Assembly: GCF_028583425.1 (NCBI RefSeq)
Contig: NC_072806.1
Location: 30,736,001 to 30,800,000 of the forward strand
Length of the DNA stretch: 64,000 bases
From: Eublepharis macularius
Lineage: Eukaryota > Chordata > Lepidosauria > Squamata > Eublepharidae
Reading direction: 5' to 3'
Position 1 is the first letter of the stretch. The number at the start of each line of letters is the position of its first letter. The notes beneath the pieces were generated by a model. It was not told the origin of the DNA. It did not search any database and worked only from the letters and a program-made list of their open reading frames with translations. The translations under genes were made by a program, and so were the position numbers. Positions 11,880 through 23,553 of this stretch are shown piece by piece.

Positions 11880-14305
11880 AGAAAATTGACTGTTCCAGTG
11901 ATAATGGGAGCAGAGGAATCCTTGAAGGCTAGCTACTGGGCAGCAGCAATAGTGGAAGGTGACACTGGCAAAGGATCTTTCACAGACAATGGCAGTCACT
12001 TCAGCTAACCCTGGTTAATACTGCACAGAAAAGGCAATGGTAATCCGCTTCTTATAGTCTCTTACCTTGAAAACCCTATCATGAGACAATCCAAAATGAA
12101 AGAAGATACAGTGCTGGAAGACGGGACCCCCAGGTGGGATGACATACAATTGGCTACTGAGGAAGAGCAGAGGACAAGTATTAATAGCGCCATTCTTAAT
12201 GATGGGACTGCATTAAAGGTGAAGGGACGTCCAGTTGTGGATGTGAATAAGTGCAAAAAGAATGTCCAAAGTTGTGCAACACATAATAGAACATGAGAAG
12301 TATAAAGCCAGGTAATCTAGAAATCATAAAACAAGAATCGTAAAACAAGAGTCCATCAACATTTTAACAAGAATCTGTCAACAAATATGGAAAACAAAAC
12401 AATGGCCCATAGATTGGAAACACTCAGTCTACATTTCTATTCCAAAAAAGGGATGCCAAAGAGCGCAGTAACTATTGGATCATCGCGTTAATGTCCCATG
12501 CGAGCAAAGTGATGTTCGAAATTCTACAGCAAAGACTTACCACATATGGAACGAGAAATGCCAGATGTTCAAGCTGGATTCAGAAAAGGAAGAGGCATTA
12601 GAGATCACATTGCAAGTTTACAATGGCTAATGAAACATACCAGGGAATTCCAAAAGAAAACCAGCCTATGTTTTATAGATAACAGCAAAGTTTTTGATTG
12701 TGTGGATCATGAAAAGCCACGGATAGTGTTAAAAGAAATAGGGGTGCCACAACATCTGATTGTTTTGATGCGCACCCTGTAACTCTGGATAAGAGGCTAC
12801 TGTTAGAACAGAATATGGGAAAATAGAATGGTTTCCAGTTGGCAAAGGTGTCTGACAAGGACATACATTATCTCCCTACCTGTTCAATGTCTATGCAAAG
12901 TATATCATAAGGAAAGCTAGGTTAGATTTAGAAGAAGGTGGGGTGAAAATTGGTGGAAGGAACATTAACAATTTGAGATATGCAGATGATACCACATTAC
13001 TGGCAGAAAATAGTGAAGATTTGAGATGTCTACTGATGAAGATTAAAGGAGAAAGCGCCAAAGCAGGATTACAGCTGAACATCGAGAAGACAAAAGTAAT
13101 GGTTATTGAGGAACTACATGATTTTAAAGTTGACTATGAGGAAATGGAAATGGTTCAGGATTTTCTATTCCTTGGAGGAATCATCAACCCAAAGGGAAAC
13201 TGCAACCAAGAAATCAGAAGAAGATTGAGACTTTGAAGAGCATCCACGAGGGAACTAGAAAAGATCCTTAAAGATGAAAGATCTCTTTCTGGGACCAAGA
13301 TCAAGATAATCCAAACTATGGTATTCCCCATTACTATGTATGGATGTGAAAGTTGGACAAGGAAGAAAGCTAACAGGAAGAATTTAAAAAAAAAAAAAAA
13401 TTTATTGGATGAGGTGATATAGAATAGTTGATTAATACATACAACTTATCCAAATTAAACCTTTCTAAATATATAACCCCACCCCCCCTTTTCTCTATTG
13501 ACTTCCAACAACACTCGAACCCCCCGTTTATTCATAGAGATTGTTATTTCACTGTAATACAATTATATTATGTTACCCATGGTAGAGATCTTATATATAT
13601 TCCCTTGGTTAAAATCTTACTTAATAAAATTTAAAACCCCTCCAAAGACCACAATTGTCCTTTAACATTGCATTTCTTTTCCAAATATTTCTTAAATTTC
13701 TTCCAGTCTTCCAAAAAAATTTCTGGATCTTGCTCTTTCAGATTTCTAGTTAATTTGTCCATTTCGGCCATGTACAACAGCTTCCTTGTCCATTCTTCAA
13801 TATTCGGTACTTCTTTTTTCCAATGTTGAGCATATAAAATTCTTGCTGCTACTATCATATAATACAACAATATCTTATCATATCTATTAACATCTTCTAA
13901 ATGTAAAGATCTAACAGGAAGAAAATTGATTCATTTGAAATGTGATGCTGGAGAAGAGTTTTGTAGATACCGTGGACGGCTAAAAAGACAAATAAGTGAG
14001 TTCTAGATCACATCGAGCCTGAATTCTCCCTAGAAGCTAAAGTAACAAAACTGAGGCTGTTGTACTTTGTTTACATCACAAGAAGACAAGTTTCTCTGGA
14101 AAAGTCAGTAATGTTAGGAAAAGGCAACAGGAAAAGAGGAAGGCCCAAAACAAGATAGCTTAGTTCAATACAAGGCATCACGTCCTGCAGTTCGCAAGAT
14201 CTGAGCAAGTCTGTTAACAATAGGACATTTTGGAGATCTTTCATTCATAGAGTTGCCATAGGTAGGAAATAACTTGACAGCATGTAACACACACACAGTT
14301 TCTGT
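11880..14305 (+). pseudogene. Broken RTE-clade (Bov-B-like) LINE
   Basis: Fragments of an RTE reverse transcriptase lie in order on the plus strand: the thumb-side phrases QAGFRKGRGIRDHI and FDCVDHEKP (12546-12782), the YADD catalytic box within NNLRYADDTTLL (12943 onward), then downstream endings near 13930-14270 (stop-interrupted). Frames are split by stops and shifts, so the copy is dead. It is interrupted at 13383-13910 by another LINE. The 3' end runs into a short acac tail, as usual for RTE elements. RTE/Bov-B machinery is thought to mobilise many squamate SINEs, such as those seen in this window. Confidence 0.85.
13383..13910 (-). mobile_element. L1-type LINE 3' fragment inserted antisense in the RTE LINE
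   Basis: A 13-bp direct repeat, CTAACAGGAAGAA, flanks the insert (13370-13382 and 13911-13923), fitting target-primed insertion. The minus strand reads a 79-codon frame (13631-13870) with residues IVAARILYAQHWKKE and IEEWTRKLLYMAEMDKLT, typical of the C-terminal region of squamate L1 ORF2. On the minus strand AATAAA precedes a T run rather than an A tail, which is odd. Confidence 0.7.
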
Positions 14306-17300
14306 CAGCATTGGGTCTAGTCCAAGCATCTTTTCTGTTTTGACCCTCAGAGATTTAACTACTCAAGGCCTTGCAGAGGGAGTTGAATTCTAAAAATCAT
14401 ACTCCAAGGAATGTATATGGACAAATTCCCCAAAGGCAAAACCCAGAACAAAATAAACAAGTTGATTACCAGGGACAAGACCCTATTTTCTGGTACTAGT
14501 CCTTTGTGAAACAGGGACAATTGGGTTATGCAAAGCATATGAAGTCATAAGAAATGAAATTAACAATAAGCAGCAGGAATGAGAGGAATCCTTAATCTTC
14601 AATTTTGTGCCACTTAAAGAAAAAGAATTAGATAAAAGTTAAAGCTGACACAAGTCAAAGAGCAAAGAAATACATTTGCATTCCCCTGGGATGCAGTGCT
14701 TCTGACCTACAGGTTGAGCATATGGGGAAAACAAACCATTAAGAAACTTCTTCCTTGAGGAAGGTGGAATGTTTTTATGTGTTGGCTGCGCACACTTGCC
14801 AGATAAAAGTAACATTTCCAAGCCCTTTTGTTAATCATGCAGCAGGCTTTGACTATTATTCCTTGAATTGAGAAAATTTACTGAGTGACTGCTTTCAGGA
14901 CCCCACCTCCCTAGCATAAACTATCTGAGCAAGTTCCTGCCACTTCTGTTTGGATCTCAGGGATTTGATTCCAAACCCAGAATCCCATGTGAATGATCCA
15001 GAGAAGGAAGACCCAAAAGATGTCATTGGTTATGGGAACATAGCTATGCCACCAGATGGTATGCAATAGAAAGTGGTATTTGTGAAAAGAAAGAAGTACT
15101 TACCTTTCCATGAGCTGGGGCAAGGTTTCTGCTTGGGAGGCCTGCAGTTGATCAGAGGTGCTAGAGAGCATGCTCAGTTAGCAGAGACTTGAGAGACTGG
15201 GATACAGAGGAAAATATAGAGGATGAGAAGAAAGTTCTGCTGATTCCAGGCACCCAGTCTTGGAGAAAATAATTGGAAAACATGGGGCTGAGTTTTAAAC
15301 TGTTTGACTCCAGAGGAAGCTGGTCGGGAGGTCTCCACGGCCAGTGCTGGGGATATTGTGCAGGGTGGTGGTGAAGTGGCAAACTTAAAACATCCATGTG
15401 GTCAAGGAAGCCTCAGAAGAAATTGCAAGGCCAGTGGAGAAGGCTGTCACAGCTGTCCCACAATGACACCTCAACATGAAAGATGACTGGGAGAGGCTTT
15501 GGGGATGCACCAAAACAGGAACTTAAGAGAGGTGTGCCCTCTTCCTTCTCAGAGAATGAACAGCACTGTAATGAAGCAGGAACCATTGTTCTGTATAGAT
15601 CTAATATGAGAATTGGCAAGGACTCCATTGTTTTAAACTTAGCATGCAGACGTCTCATTGGCTTCATTTCCAGCAAGAAACTAGGAGTCACTCCTCTCAC
15701 CCTGTCAGGGGGTGGGGGGTGTTAGGTTCCTGGCCAATGGTCAGTGTAGAATAATTAACTATTACATATTAATAAATTAATGTGAGCAAACTATTCAAAA
15801 GTTTGCTAGATTGATCAGCTGTCATATACAATTAGAGCCATCAAACTCTGAGACAACTGTCAGTCTTTTGGTGATGTGCCTTTGGAGAGGTGAAGATGAA
15901 GTTAACAAACCCTCTGAGGAGTGATCTCCGCCAGCTCTGTCTTTTTAAACTATGCTTCCTGGCTAACATTGTGTCTCCCTATACTTGACGAACATGCACC
16001 GAGGCATGTCGTGTAGAGAGACTCTCAGATACAGAAGAAAGGGAGTTCTTGGAAAGGGTTGCCTGGCCTGTCACCATACTTCTCAACCTATGAACTAGAT
16101 CTGATGTGCTGACAACCAAAGATTTAAAACCAGAACACATTTTGCAGCTTGGGGAAAGCATATCAGCTGTGCTTTTGTACTGTTTCAGCTTCTGCTGCAG
16201 AACTCATGTTTGTCTGGCAGATGGAGATTTTGAATTTTTTCCCAGCAAACCATCCCAGAGAATTGAAGGTTCTACCAACTCATCAGCTCTACCTTTTGCT
16301 ACAATATGTAGTGGGTAATTTTATGCAAGTTTTCAATAATGAAGTTGCAGCAAGCACAATCCCCAGTGTGGGGACTTCTGTGCAAGCCGCATTGTGATGG
16401 ATGGGATTTGTACACAGGCATCCAAAAGCTTCTGCACTAATCCTGTATTTATTTTTGGTGTGGCTTCTTGCATGGATGAAGTTCCCAGTGAATCATTCCC
16501 CCAAAACTACATGCAGTGGTTAAGAGCCTTTGCACAGTCCATGAAATATAAACTCCCCTGTATTGATTAATACAGTATTTCTCTCTAACCTGTTAGCTTC
16601 CAATTCCCAGGCACTGTAGACAGATAAAGAGTCTTATCAGAACATTTTTCTAAAACCACACATCTGCAGCCTTTACTAGGCAATAAGGATAGTTCAGTGC
16701 CAGAATTTTAGAAGTACAGTCTCTAATTAAAACTCTAGGGTCAGTTTTCCACCTGTGGGATGAACACAGGCTGATTATCTGCCAGAAGCAGCTATGGGTC
16801 ATTTAACAAGTCTGGAGACTCCTTTTCAAAGGCACAGAACTCTGCTTTTGGCTCCTTTTCTATCTTAATTTTAAAATGAGAGGTGAAGCAGGTCAATTTG
16901 ATCTAGTTTACGCTTCTCGGTTAGCTAGCCATTTTCAATGATTGCAGAACAGACTTGCACAAACCAAATACACACTGACTATGTTTTTACAGGATGCCAG
17001 GGGGTTGACAATCCCACCAATCCATCCCATTTTTGCAGTAGGCAGCAACACCAGAAATTTATCAAATACCACATGTTGGGGCTAGAAGAGTGTGTTCTCC
17101 ATCTTAGGGTTCCCAGTAGCTGGAGCTGGAAGCAGAATCACAGTAGTCAGAAAGCGTTGCTCTTTCAGCCAGGCAAGGGCTGGTTATATTGGCCTGGCAA
17201 TCCAGAGACTTTGTACTACTTGACTAGGCAGGGCCCAGTGTTACAACACCTCCCTTCCCCATTCCATCCCTACACTAACAACCTGTTAATCTAGATCTCA

Positions 17301-17944
17301 CACTGATCCGGGACCTTCATCTTCTGCTCCTGCTTGGTCAACAGAGCAGTACCTTCTGGCACCATTGTGGCTACTATATTTTAGCAGATAGTAAGTTGCA
17401 CAGTTACAGTTTGACTAGTGGACCTTAGTTTGGCTGGTTAGGTGAAATGTGTATCTTTGGCCTTTCCTCCCCGCACCCCACCCCCTTCAGCCTTTAGCTG
17501 ATAACCAGACAGTTCAAGCAGAGAAAGAGAGAGCTAAAAGGTTCAAACCTGGTTGCTAGCCAGGATCTAATAACAAGAAAAGCTTGAAGGACATTCTTAA
17601 GAGGTCAGGGAACCCTTAAAAGTACCTATAAGGGGAAAAGCACTACAAAATGTGACCTAATAATTGCACCTAGTTCTGTTATCCTCTGGGTAGCTGTAGA
17701 AATCTGACATGGATACCTAGAAAAACAAACTGTAATCTCTCCTTGGCATGATCATCTTGGAACTAAATGTATTTGAACTTGTTTGTGTTGGGGAACAAAT
17801 GGTGTGGTGGACCCTGGGAATTTGGAAGGCTGTAAGCAGGGAGCAGAAAGATGGTTTGAGGGTTTGTGAAAATCTGTGTCAAAAACCTTGAGGAAATGAA
17901 GCCAATAGTATGTAATAGATGTACTAAAGCTTTCATATCTGTAG
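14306..17944. other. Non-coding stretch with one repeat copy
   Basis: No supported gene. Bases 15890-16030 (gttaacaaaccctctgagg ... gtgtagagagactctcag) match repeats at 57725-57870 and 58560-58740. Open frames near 15304-15725 and 16938-17294 show no recognisable domain or convincing exon structure. Confidence 0.4.
15890..16030. repeat. Copy of the 'aaccctctgaggag' repeat
   Basis: Shares aagttaacaaaccctctgag, gcttcctggctaacattg and gtgtagagagactc with 57725-57870 and with the inner part of the foldback element at 58486-58782. Probably a truncated non-autonomous DNA element. Confidence 0.6.
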
Positions 17945-18067
17945 GTGCAGCCAGAAGAACTCTGTTGTTCTCTGTCTTCCTCTCCTGATGTATCTGAAGA
18001 GTTTTTAACTCCTGATTCGGACAATTTTTTCTGTTCTTCAGCCCCTCAGGAGAATTCAGAGCTAGAG
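17945..18067 (+). CDS. Candidate internal exon C of an unidentified gene
   Basis: A 123-bp (41-codon) open segment lies between atctgtag (a second acceptor sits six bases on, same frame) and the strong donor GAG|GTAAGA. It encodes a Ser/Glu-rich acidic stretch including SSSPDVSEEFLTPDSDNFF, typical of disordered regulatory protein. It ends in phase 0 and joins in frame to 18529. A 162-codon antisense frame overlaps it. Whether C and D belong to the gene of exons A and B is unproven: B ends in phase 1 and C starts in phase 0, so at least one exon between them would be needed. Confidence 0.4.
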
Positions 18068-18528
18068 GTAAGAAGCTTAACTGAGAAAAACGTAATGCTT
18101 TTTCCAAAGTCCTGCCTAACATAGTACCCTCAGTATCTTGAGGTGACCAGATATGGGTAGTGGGGTTATGCCATATGTTGGTTTCTACCCTGATTAATAG
18201 CCATGGAGCAAGCTGTTTGTCAGAGAACAGCAGAGAAAGCCAGTTGGCCATCTGTAATAGCCCTTGATCACATAGCTTTCACTTGCATGAGGCTCCAGGT
18301 TCATTCTCTGGCATCTTCAATTTGAAGGTCTGGGAAGAGACTGCTCCCTGGAACCATGGAGAGGCACTGGCAACTGGAATTCATCAGTGGGTCTGATTTG
18401 ATCTAAGGCAATTTCCCTATATTCAAATCTGGGCCACCTAAGAGATTTCTGTGGGATTGTTCCTCCTTAGAAAGCGATGTGATTTTCTAATTAAATTTGC
18501 CCTCAAAGTTCAACATGTGTCTCTTCAG

Positions 18529-18613
18529 AACTCAAGTCTTGAAGAGAAAGAAGATTTGGAAATATTCCAAGAAGTCTGCAAAGAGGAAGAATTCTCCTTA
18601 CATGCAGGGCAGC
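18529..18613 (+). CDS. Candidate internal exon D of an unidentified gene
   Basis: An 85-bp open segment follows a good acceptor (atgtgtctcttcag) and ends at a near-perfect donor (C|GTAAGTAG). It encodes 28 residues starting NSSLEEKEDLEIFQEV, acidic and Ser-containing like exon C, then one extra base (phase 1). Composition and phase continuity with exon C argue for one gene, possibly a coiled-coil or disordered protein. No family recognised. Confidence 0.4.
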
Positions 18614-18860
18614 GTAAGTAGGTTTTTAATACCAGCCCATTCTATCCACTGTTCATTAACTAGCAAAATATTCACCCTTATAATGAGGTTTTGAAGGGAA
18701 GACTTCCATATCCAGGGGCAGAGAGAGGTGGTACAATGCATCACTAAAGGGTGCATTCAAGGATTGGAATGCTTCTTGTTCTTGGTGATTCTTTCCACTG
18801 GGAATCAACCCCATTTTGATCTGCCTAGCTTTGTGTCTTCATTGGAATAGCCCAGTCCTG

Positions 18861-19016
18861 GGCCGATTCCAGACGGTCCTCCCCATCCTGGAACGTTGTG
18901 CGGAAAATGCGAAATATCGCGTTGCGCAAAACTTGCACGAGAAAACGCGATATTGCGCGTTTTCCGCGTGATGACGCGCGATGTTTTGGGATGGGGAGGG
19001 CCGTCTGGAATCGGCC
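18861..19016. mobile_element. GC-rich short inverted-repeat MITE (156 bp)
   Basis: Termini GGCCGATTCCAGACGG and CCGTCTGGAATCGGCC are perfect inverted repeats, extended imperfectly inward by tcctccccatcc against ggatggggaggg. CTG flanks both sides as a likely 3-bp target duplication, which would fit a Harbinger-type element. The interior is unusually CpG-rich (gcgatattgcgcg and similar) for this AT-rich neighbourhood. Confidence 0.75.
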
Positions 19017-19261
19017 CTGGATTCTTGGCCATGCTAGTGTGCACGGGAATTTTGGCAACTTGCTATTTTGTGTGGGCTCTTAGCAGTTTTTCTCCTCTAA
19101 CTCAATTCCCCTGTTCGCTGTGGCCCCCATCCCGTATGGTTTTTGTTCATATGGGTCCCCAAATCCTCAACATAGCATTTTCAGCAGTCAAAAGGGAGCT
19201 CAGTCTTTCGCTATCAGAGAAGGTGGTAGGGTCCAGCCCAGTATATACTAGGGTTCTGATT

Positions 19262-19839
19262 AGACATGGGCATGAACTGGGGAAAAAAATTAACTGGGAG
19301 GTTCGTACAGTTTCACAAACCACGAACTTTCACGAACTTGCCCCGGTTCCCAAACCAGTTTGTGTGGTTCATGAAAATGTCACTTCTGGGGCAGCAGAAG
19401 GTCTGCAGAATAGTGGTGTGAGCTTCTGGTTTCCCCCTTTTAAACACCAGCTGCTTTTCAGCTGATGGGAGGGGAATCCCCATCAGCTGTAAAAAGCTGC
19501 CAGCTGTTCTGCTTCCCATGTTTGCAGTATTCCCTGCTGGCTTTAAAAGCCAGGAAAGGGCTAAATGGCTGGTTTCCCTTCCTCCTTTGGGGTATGCACA
19601 CACACACACTTTTTTTTCCAAAGGCAAGAAAATGTAGCAACGTTGTACCATTGAAGCATTGCAACATTGTAACATTACTGCACTTTCCTCCTGGCTTTAA
19701 AAGCCAGGAAAGGATTAAATAGCTGCTTTTCCCTCCCTCCAAGGCATGTTTCAGGCTTTGCACAGAGAAAAAAACCAAGCATTTTGCACAGCCCTTTGGA
19801 AAAAAAGTGGCAGTGAAGCTGTTGCTGCTGTCTGTTTAA
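19262..19839. mobile_element. Truncated hAT-like element
   Basis: Starts TAGACATGGGCATGAACT, close to the terminal sequence of the complete element at 31679-32000, and shares the internal gcagaaggtctgcagaa phrase and gaact/agttc palindromes. No right terminus is visible; the sequence passes straight into DIRS ORF1-like sequence near 19840, so the 3' end was lost or overwritten. Confidence 0.55.
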
Positions 19840-22800
19840 AGGCATCGTTATGGGAGAAAGCCTTAGTGGTTGCGGGACCATCCCCAAAGGTAGCCAAACC
19901 AGTGCAGTCTGACAACGCCAAGTCTTCGGATCTGAAGCCCCGTTGACTCCACAACCCAGTTCTTCAGGGTTGAGAACTCTTCGGAGTCACGCCCTCTCCA
20001 TATCACTCGAGCCATTAAGAGCACTAGAATGACTCGGACCCAATTGGACTAGACGGAACCAATACCACTTGAAACATCGAGCTTGACAGAACTGACCCGA
20101 ACCCAATCAGATCAATCGGATCCAAGATCTCTGACGCGATCGGATCTGATGGTCGAAGTCTAAAGCTTCTGACTCCTACCCAGGCTACAACGGAACTATC
20201 TGGCAGAAGGACAGTTTCTGAACGGTAGCCTCCTAAGAAGAAAATAAGAAAGACCAAACATCTGACCTCTAAGGAGAATATTCCGGGGGTGTCTCCTAGG
20301 AGTGAATGGCTTGACAAAGAGGTCCTATTTATTGAACCTCCCCCTACTCCTTCAGTGAGCTCTAGAACATCTTCAGTGTGCTCTAGGACAATGTCACCAT
20401 GCTCTTCAGAGGAAGGAGAGATCTCAAATGGGAGATATCGATCTTCCCACTCACTGTTGTCTAGAAGGGGTTATTCCAAACATACTGACAGACCTTACAA
20501 TGAGGTGGACACTGGGAGAGCACACCACATGGATGTATGGCCCAGGGTACCTTCTCCAAGATCATTGAGGAGACAACATTCCTTCTCCAGCTCCAGGATG
20601 GCCTTTCAGTTCTCAGAATTAGAAGCTGGTCCTGACCCATGCCTAGCTGGGGGCAGTCCTAGTAACCCTACAGACCCATTGCCAGATGAGACAGTGGGGA
20701 ACACTGGAGATACAGTACCTATGGATGATTTCCGGAGTATACAGAGCAACTCATGAGGATGGCGAGATCTTTGGAGATAGATATCTCCTCAACTGATCCT
20801 AAGCCCAAAGATGTAGTGAAAGGAAGAAATGTTCAAATTCTCATGGACAATTCCACAGCAATGTTTTATTTAAACAGGTATGGAGGCACTACCTCCAGGA
20901 CACTCTGCAGAGAGGCTATGTCACTGTGGAATTGGGCCATAGGTCAAAAAGTAGGCATCAATGTGGTACACATACCGGGAATAGGCAATACTATTGCAGA
21001 CAGACTCAGCAGGTTAGGAGTAAACCCACACGAATGGGCCATTTGAGGCAAGTATTTAATCCCTATTTTTCAACAATGAGGATTCCCTGATATAGATTTA
21101 TTTGCAACAGAAGAAAATTAGAAGGCCAAGTTATTTTGTTCAAGGGGTGGCCAGGGAAAAGGTTCTTTAGGAGATGCGTTCCAGCTAAGCTGGTCAGGGC
21201 ATCTGTATTTCCCATCCATTCCTCTGCTTGCACGGGTAGTGAGCAAGAAACAGTCAAAGAACACCAAGACTATACTATTAGCCCTGTACTGGCCCAGGCA
21301 GCCATAGTTCCACAACCTGTTGAAACTGGCCAACAGCAAGATTCTCCACTTACCCAATGTACCAGACCTATTGTCCTAGAAAGAGACGCTGCATCACAAC
21401 TCCAGTTGATAGCGTGATTAATAACACCATAAGTGAATTCCCCACAGATGTAGCTCAGGTGCTGCTGAATGCCAGATGTCTATCCACCAGACGGTCATAT
21501 GTCCTGTAGCGGGGATGGTTCATTGCATGGGCAGAAAACAGAGATATTAATTCATTGGAATGTACATTAGACCTCATCTTAGAGTTTTTATTAGAACTCA
21601 AACGGCAGGGATTGTCAGACTCCTCGGTTAAAGTCTAGCTGGCTGCTATTTCGGCTTTTCATTCATCTATTGACAGTAAAAAAGTGTTTTCACACTACAC
21701 CTCCAAGATGTTCCTGAAGGGTTTGAACAATATGTTCCCATTCCCGAGGAGAGTTGTACCACAATGGTCGTTACTAGGGGTGTGCACTAAAAAAAATTCG
21801 GAATAATCCTAAACCCCAAACGGCAAGCCGCTTTGGGTTCGGGTATTTAAGCTGCTTTGGTATGCCCTGTAAATATTCGGAGCACACCAAAGATCAAAGC
21901 AGCACTTCCCGCAGGCTTTTTCATCCAATGGGAGGGGGGAAGAGGGAGTTCCTTCTCCCCCCCCCTCCCATTGGATGAAAAAGCCTCCGTGGAGTTTTGA
22001 AAGTTCAAAGCAGCACTGAAAAGAGCTGATTTGAGCTTTTAAAACTTCCAGGGTGGCTTTTTCATCCAATGGTGGGGGGAAAGAGGGAACTCCCTCTTCC
22101 TTCCCATTGGGTGAAAAAGCCAGGGTGGAGTTTTGAAAGCTCAAAGCAGCCCTGAAAAGTGCTGGTTTGAGCTTCCAAAGCTTCTAGGCTGGCTTTTTTA
22201 TCCAATGGGAGGGAGGAAGAGGGAACTCCCTCTTCCCCCCTCCCATCGGGTGAAAAAGAGGTCGGGAAGCTTTGAAAGCCGCAGCACTTTTCTTGCCCTT
22301 TGCAAAAGCTTCCCGAAGTGTTCCAAAATGCTTTGGAAAGCTTTGCTTTGGGATTCCGTAATTGGCACAGCAATGCTGGGGCCGATTCGGGAACCCCGAA
22401 TCTCTAAAAATCTCCCAATTCAGGTTAAAAACCCAAATGGAAAACCCAAAGTGCACACCCCTAGTCGTTACAATTAGTTCTTGCCAAACTTATAAAGAAG
22501 CCCTTTGAACCTATGGCAACTTGTCATTTGAGGACATTGTCATTCAAGGTAGCGTTTGTAGTAGCTATAACCTCAGCAAGGAGAGTACATGAATTGGCAG
22601 CCTTGAGTATAGAACCCCCTTTCTTGAAAGTTCACCCTGAGAAAGTGGTACTGAGAACTAAATTAGAATTCCTACCTAAAGTGACATCAAAATTCCATAT
22701 GTCACAAGAGATAATACTGCCTACCTTTTTTCAAGGACAATCGGGAGAGGCAGAAAAAGCATTACACACCCTGGACATAAGACGGGCAGTTCTATTTTAT

Positions 22801-23553
22801 TTAGATCAAACAAAACAATTTAGACTGGATTCCCACCTTTATGTGTGCTTCTCGGGGCCTATCAAAGGGAAAAAGGCAAGTGCACAAACCATTGCATGGT
22901 AGAGGCCATACAACTATGTTATAAAAGTACAGGCTTACCTTGCCCCTTGGAAGTCCATGCGCACTCCATGAGATCACAAGCATCTTCTGCAGCACTACTG
23001 AAGGGAGTACCAATACAGGACACCTGTAGAGCCGCGACATGGTCATCCACTGACACTCTCACCAGACATTACACTCTGGACATCCTTGACAGGAAGGAAG
23101 CAGCAGTAGGCACGGCAGTATTCCAGTCTCTCTTCCTGTGAATAAAGCAAGATCCACCACCCAGGTAAATAGCTTGTTAAACTCCCATGTGGGACTGCAC
23201 AAGAAGACCGAAAATGAAAAACAGTGTTGCACTTATCTGTAACTGTTGTTCATTGAGGTCTTCTGTGCAGGCACACGTACCCTCCCTCCTTCCCTGCTAA
23301 GGCTCTTTTTGCTTACCTGAAAGTATGGTGGCGAAAGAGGACTGAGGGTACGAGGGGCACCCCACCTCCCTAGGGGCTGTTTTGGCGGGAAAACAGCCAT
23401 GTAGGTGCTCAGGAGGCAAGGGTCACCCTCTAGTGGTTTTAAATTATAGCTAAGAAATCTCCGATCGGCAGGCCTACGCATGTGCAGTCCCATGTGTACC
23501 TGCACAGAAGACCTCAATGAACAACAGTCACAGGTAAGTGCAACACTGTTTTT
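19840..23553 (+). pseudogene. Decayed DIRS retrotransposon copy
   Basis: The order follows the intact element at 40613-46715 but with deletions. Gag-like sequence starts near 19840 (SLWEKALVVAGPSP). A Ser-rich frame lies at 20289-20756. An in-frame deletion then joins the Gag LEIDISS motif directly to the RNase H phrase NSTAMFYLNRYGG (20753-21046). Recombinase fragments lie at 21420-21766 and 22472-23141 with internal stops. An internal complementary region lies at about 23190-23290 and one terminal repeat ends at about 23553 (aagtgcaacactgttttt). The left terminal repeat and nearly all of the reverse transcriptase are missing. A hAT element splits the recombinase region. Confidence 0.85.
21775..22463. 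mobile_element. hAT-type non-autonomous element nested in the DIRS relic (689 bp)
   Basis: Inverted ends TAGGGGTGTGCAC and GTGCACACCCCTA are flanked by a perfect 8-bp duplication, GTCGTTAC (21767-21774 and 22464-22471). Removing the insert rejoins the recombinase sequence. Inside are three similar palindromes (21914-21985, 22055-22121, 22191-22259) built on ggctttttcatccaatggga and its complement. No transposase frame. Confidence 0.9.

Noticed and set aside
15107..15144. Minus-strand segment with acceptor and perfect GTAAGT donor (ASQAETLPQLMER)
   Set aside because: Only 38 bp, with no in-phase neighbour found; likely chance.
17763..18251. 162-codon minus-strand open frame
   Set aside because: Opposite candidate exon C; no domain, and the plus strand has better splice signals.
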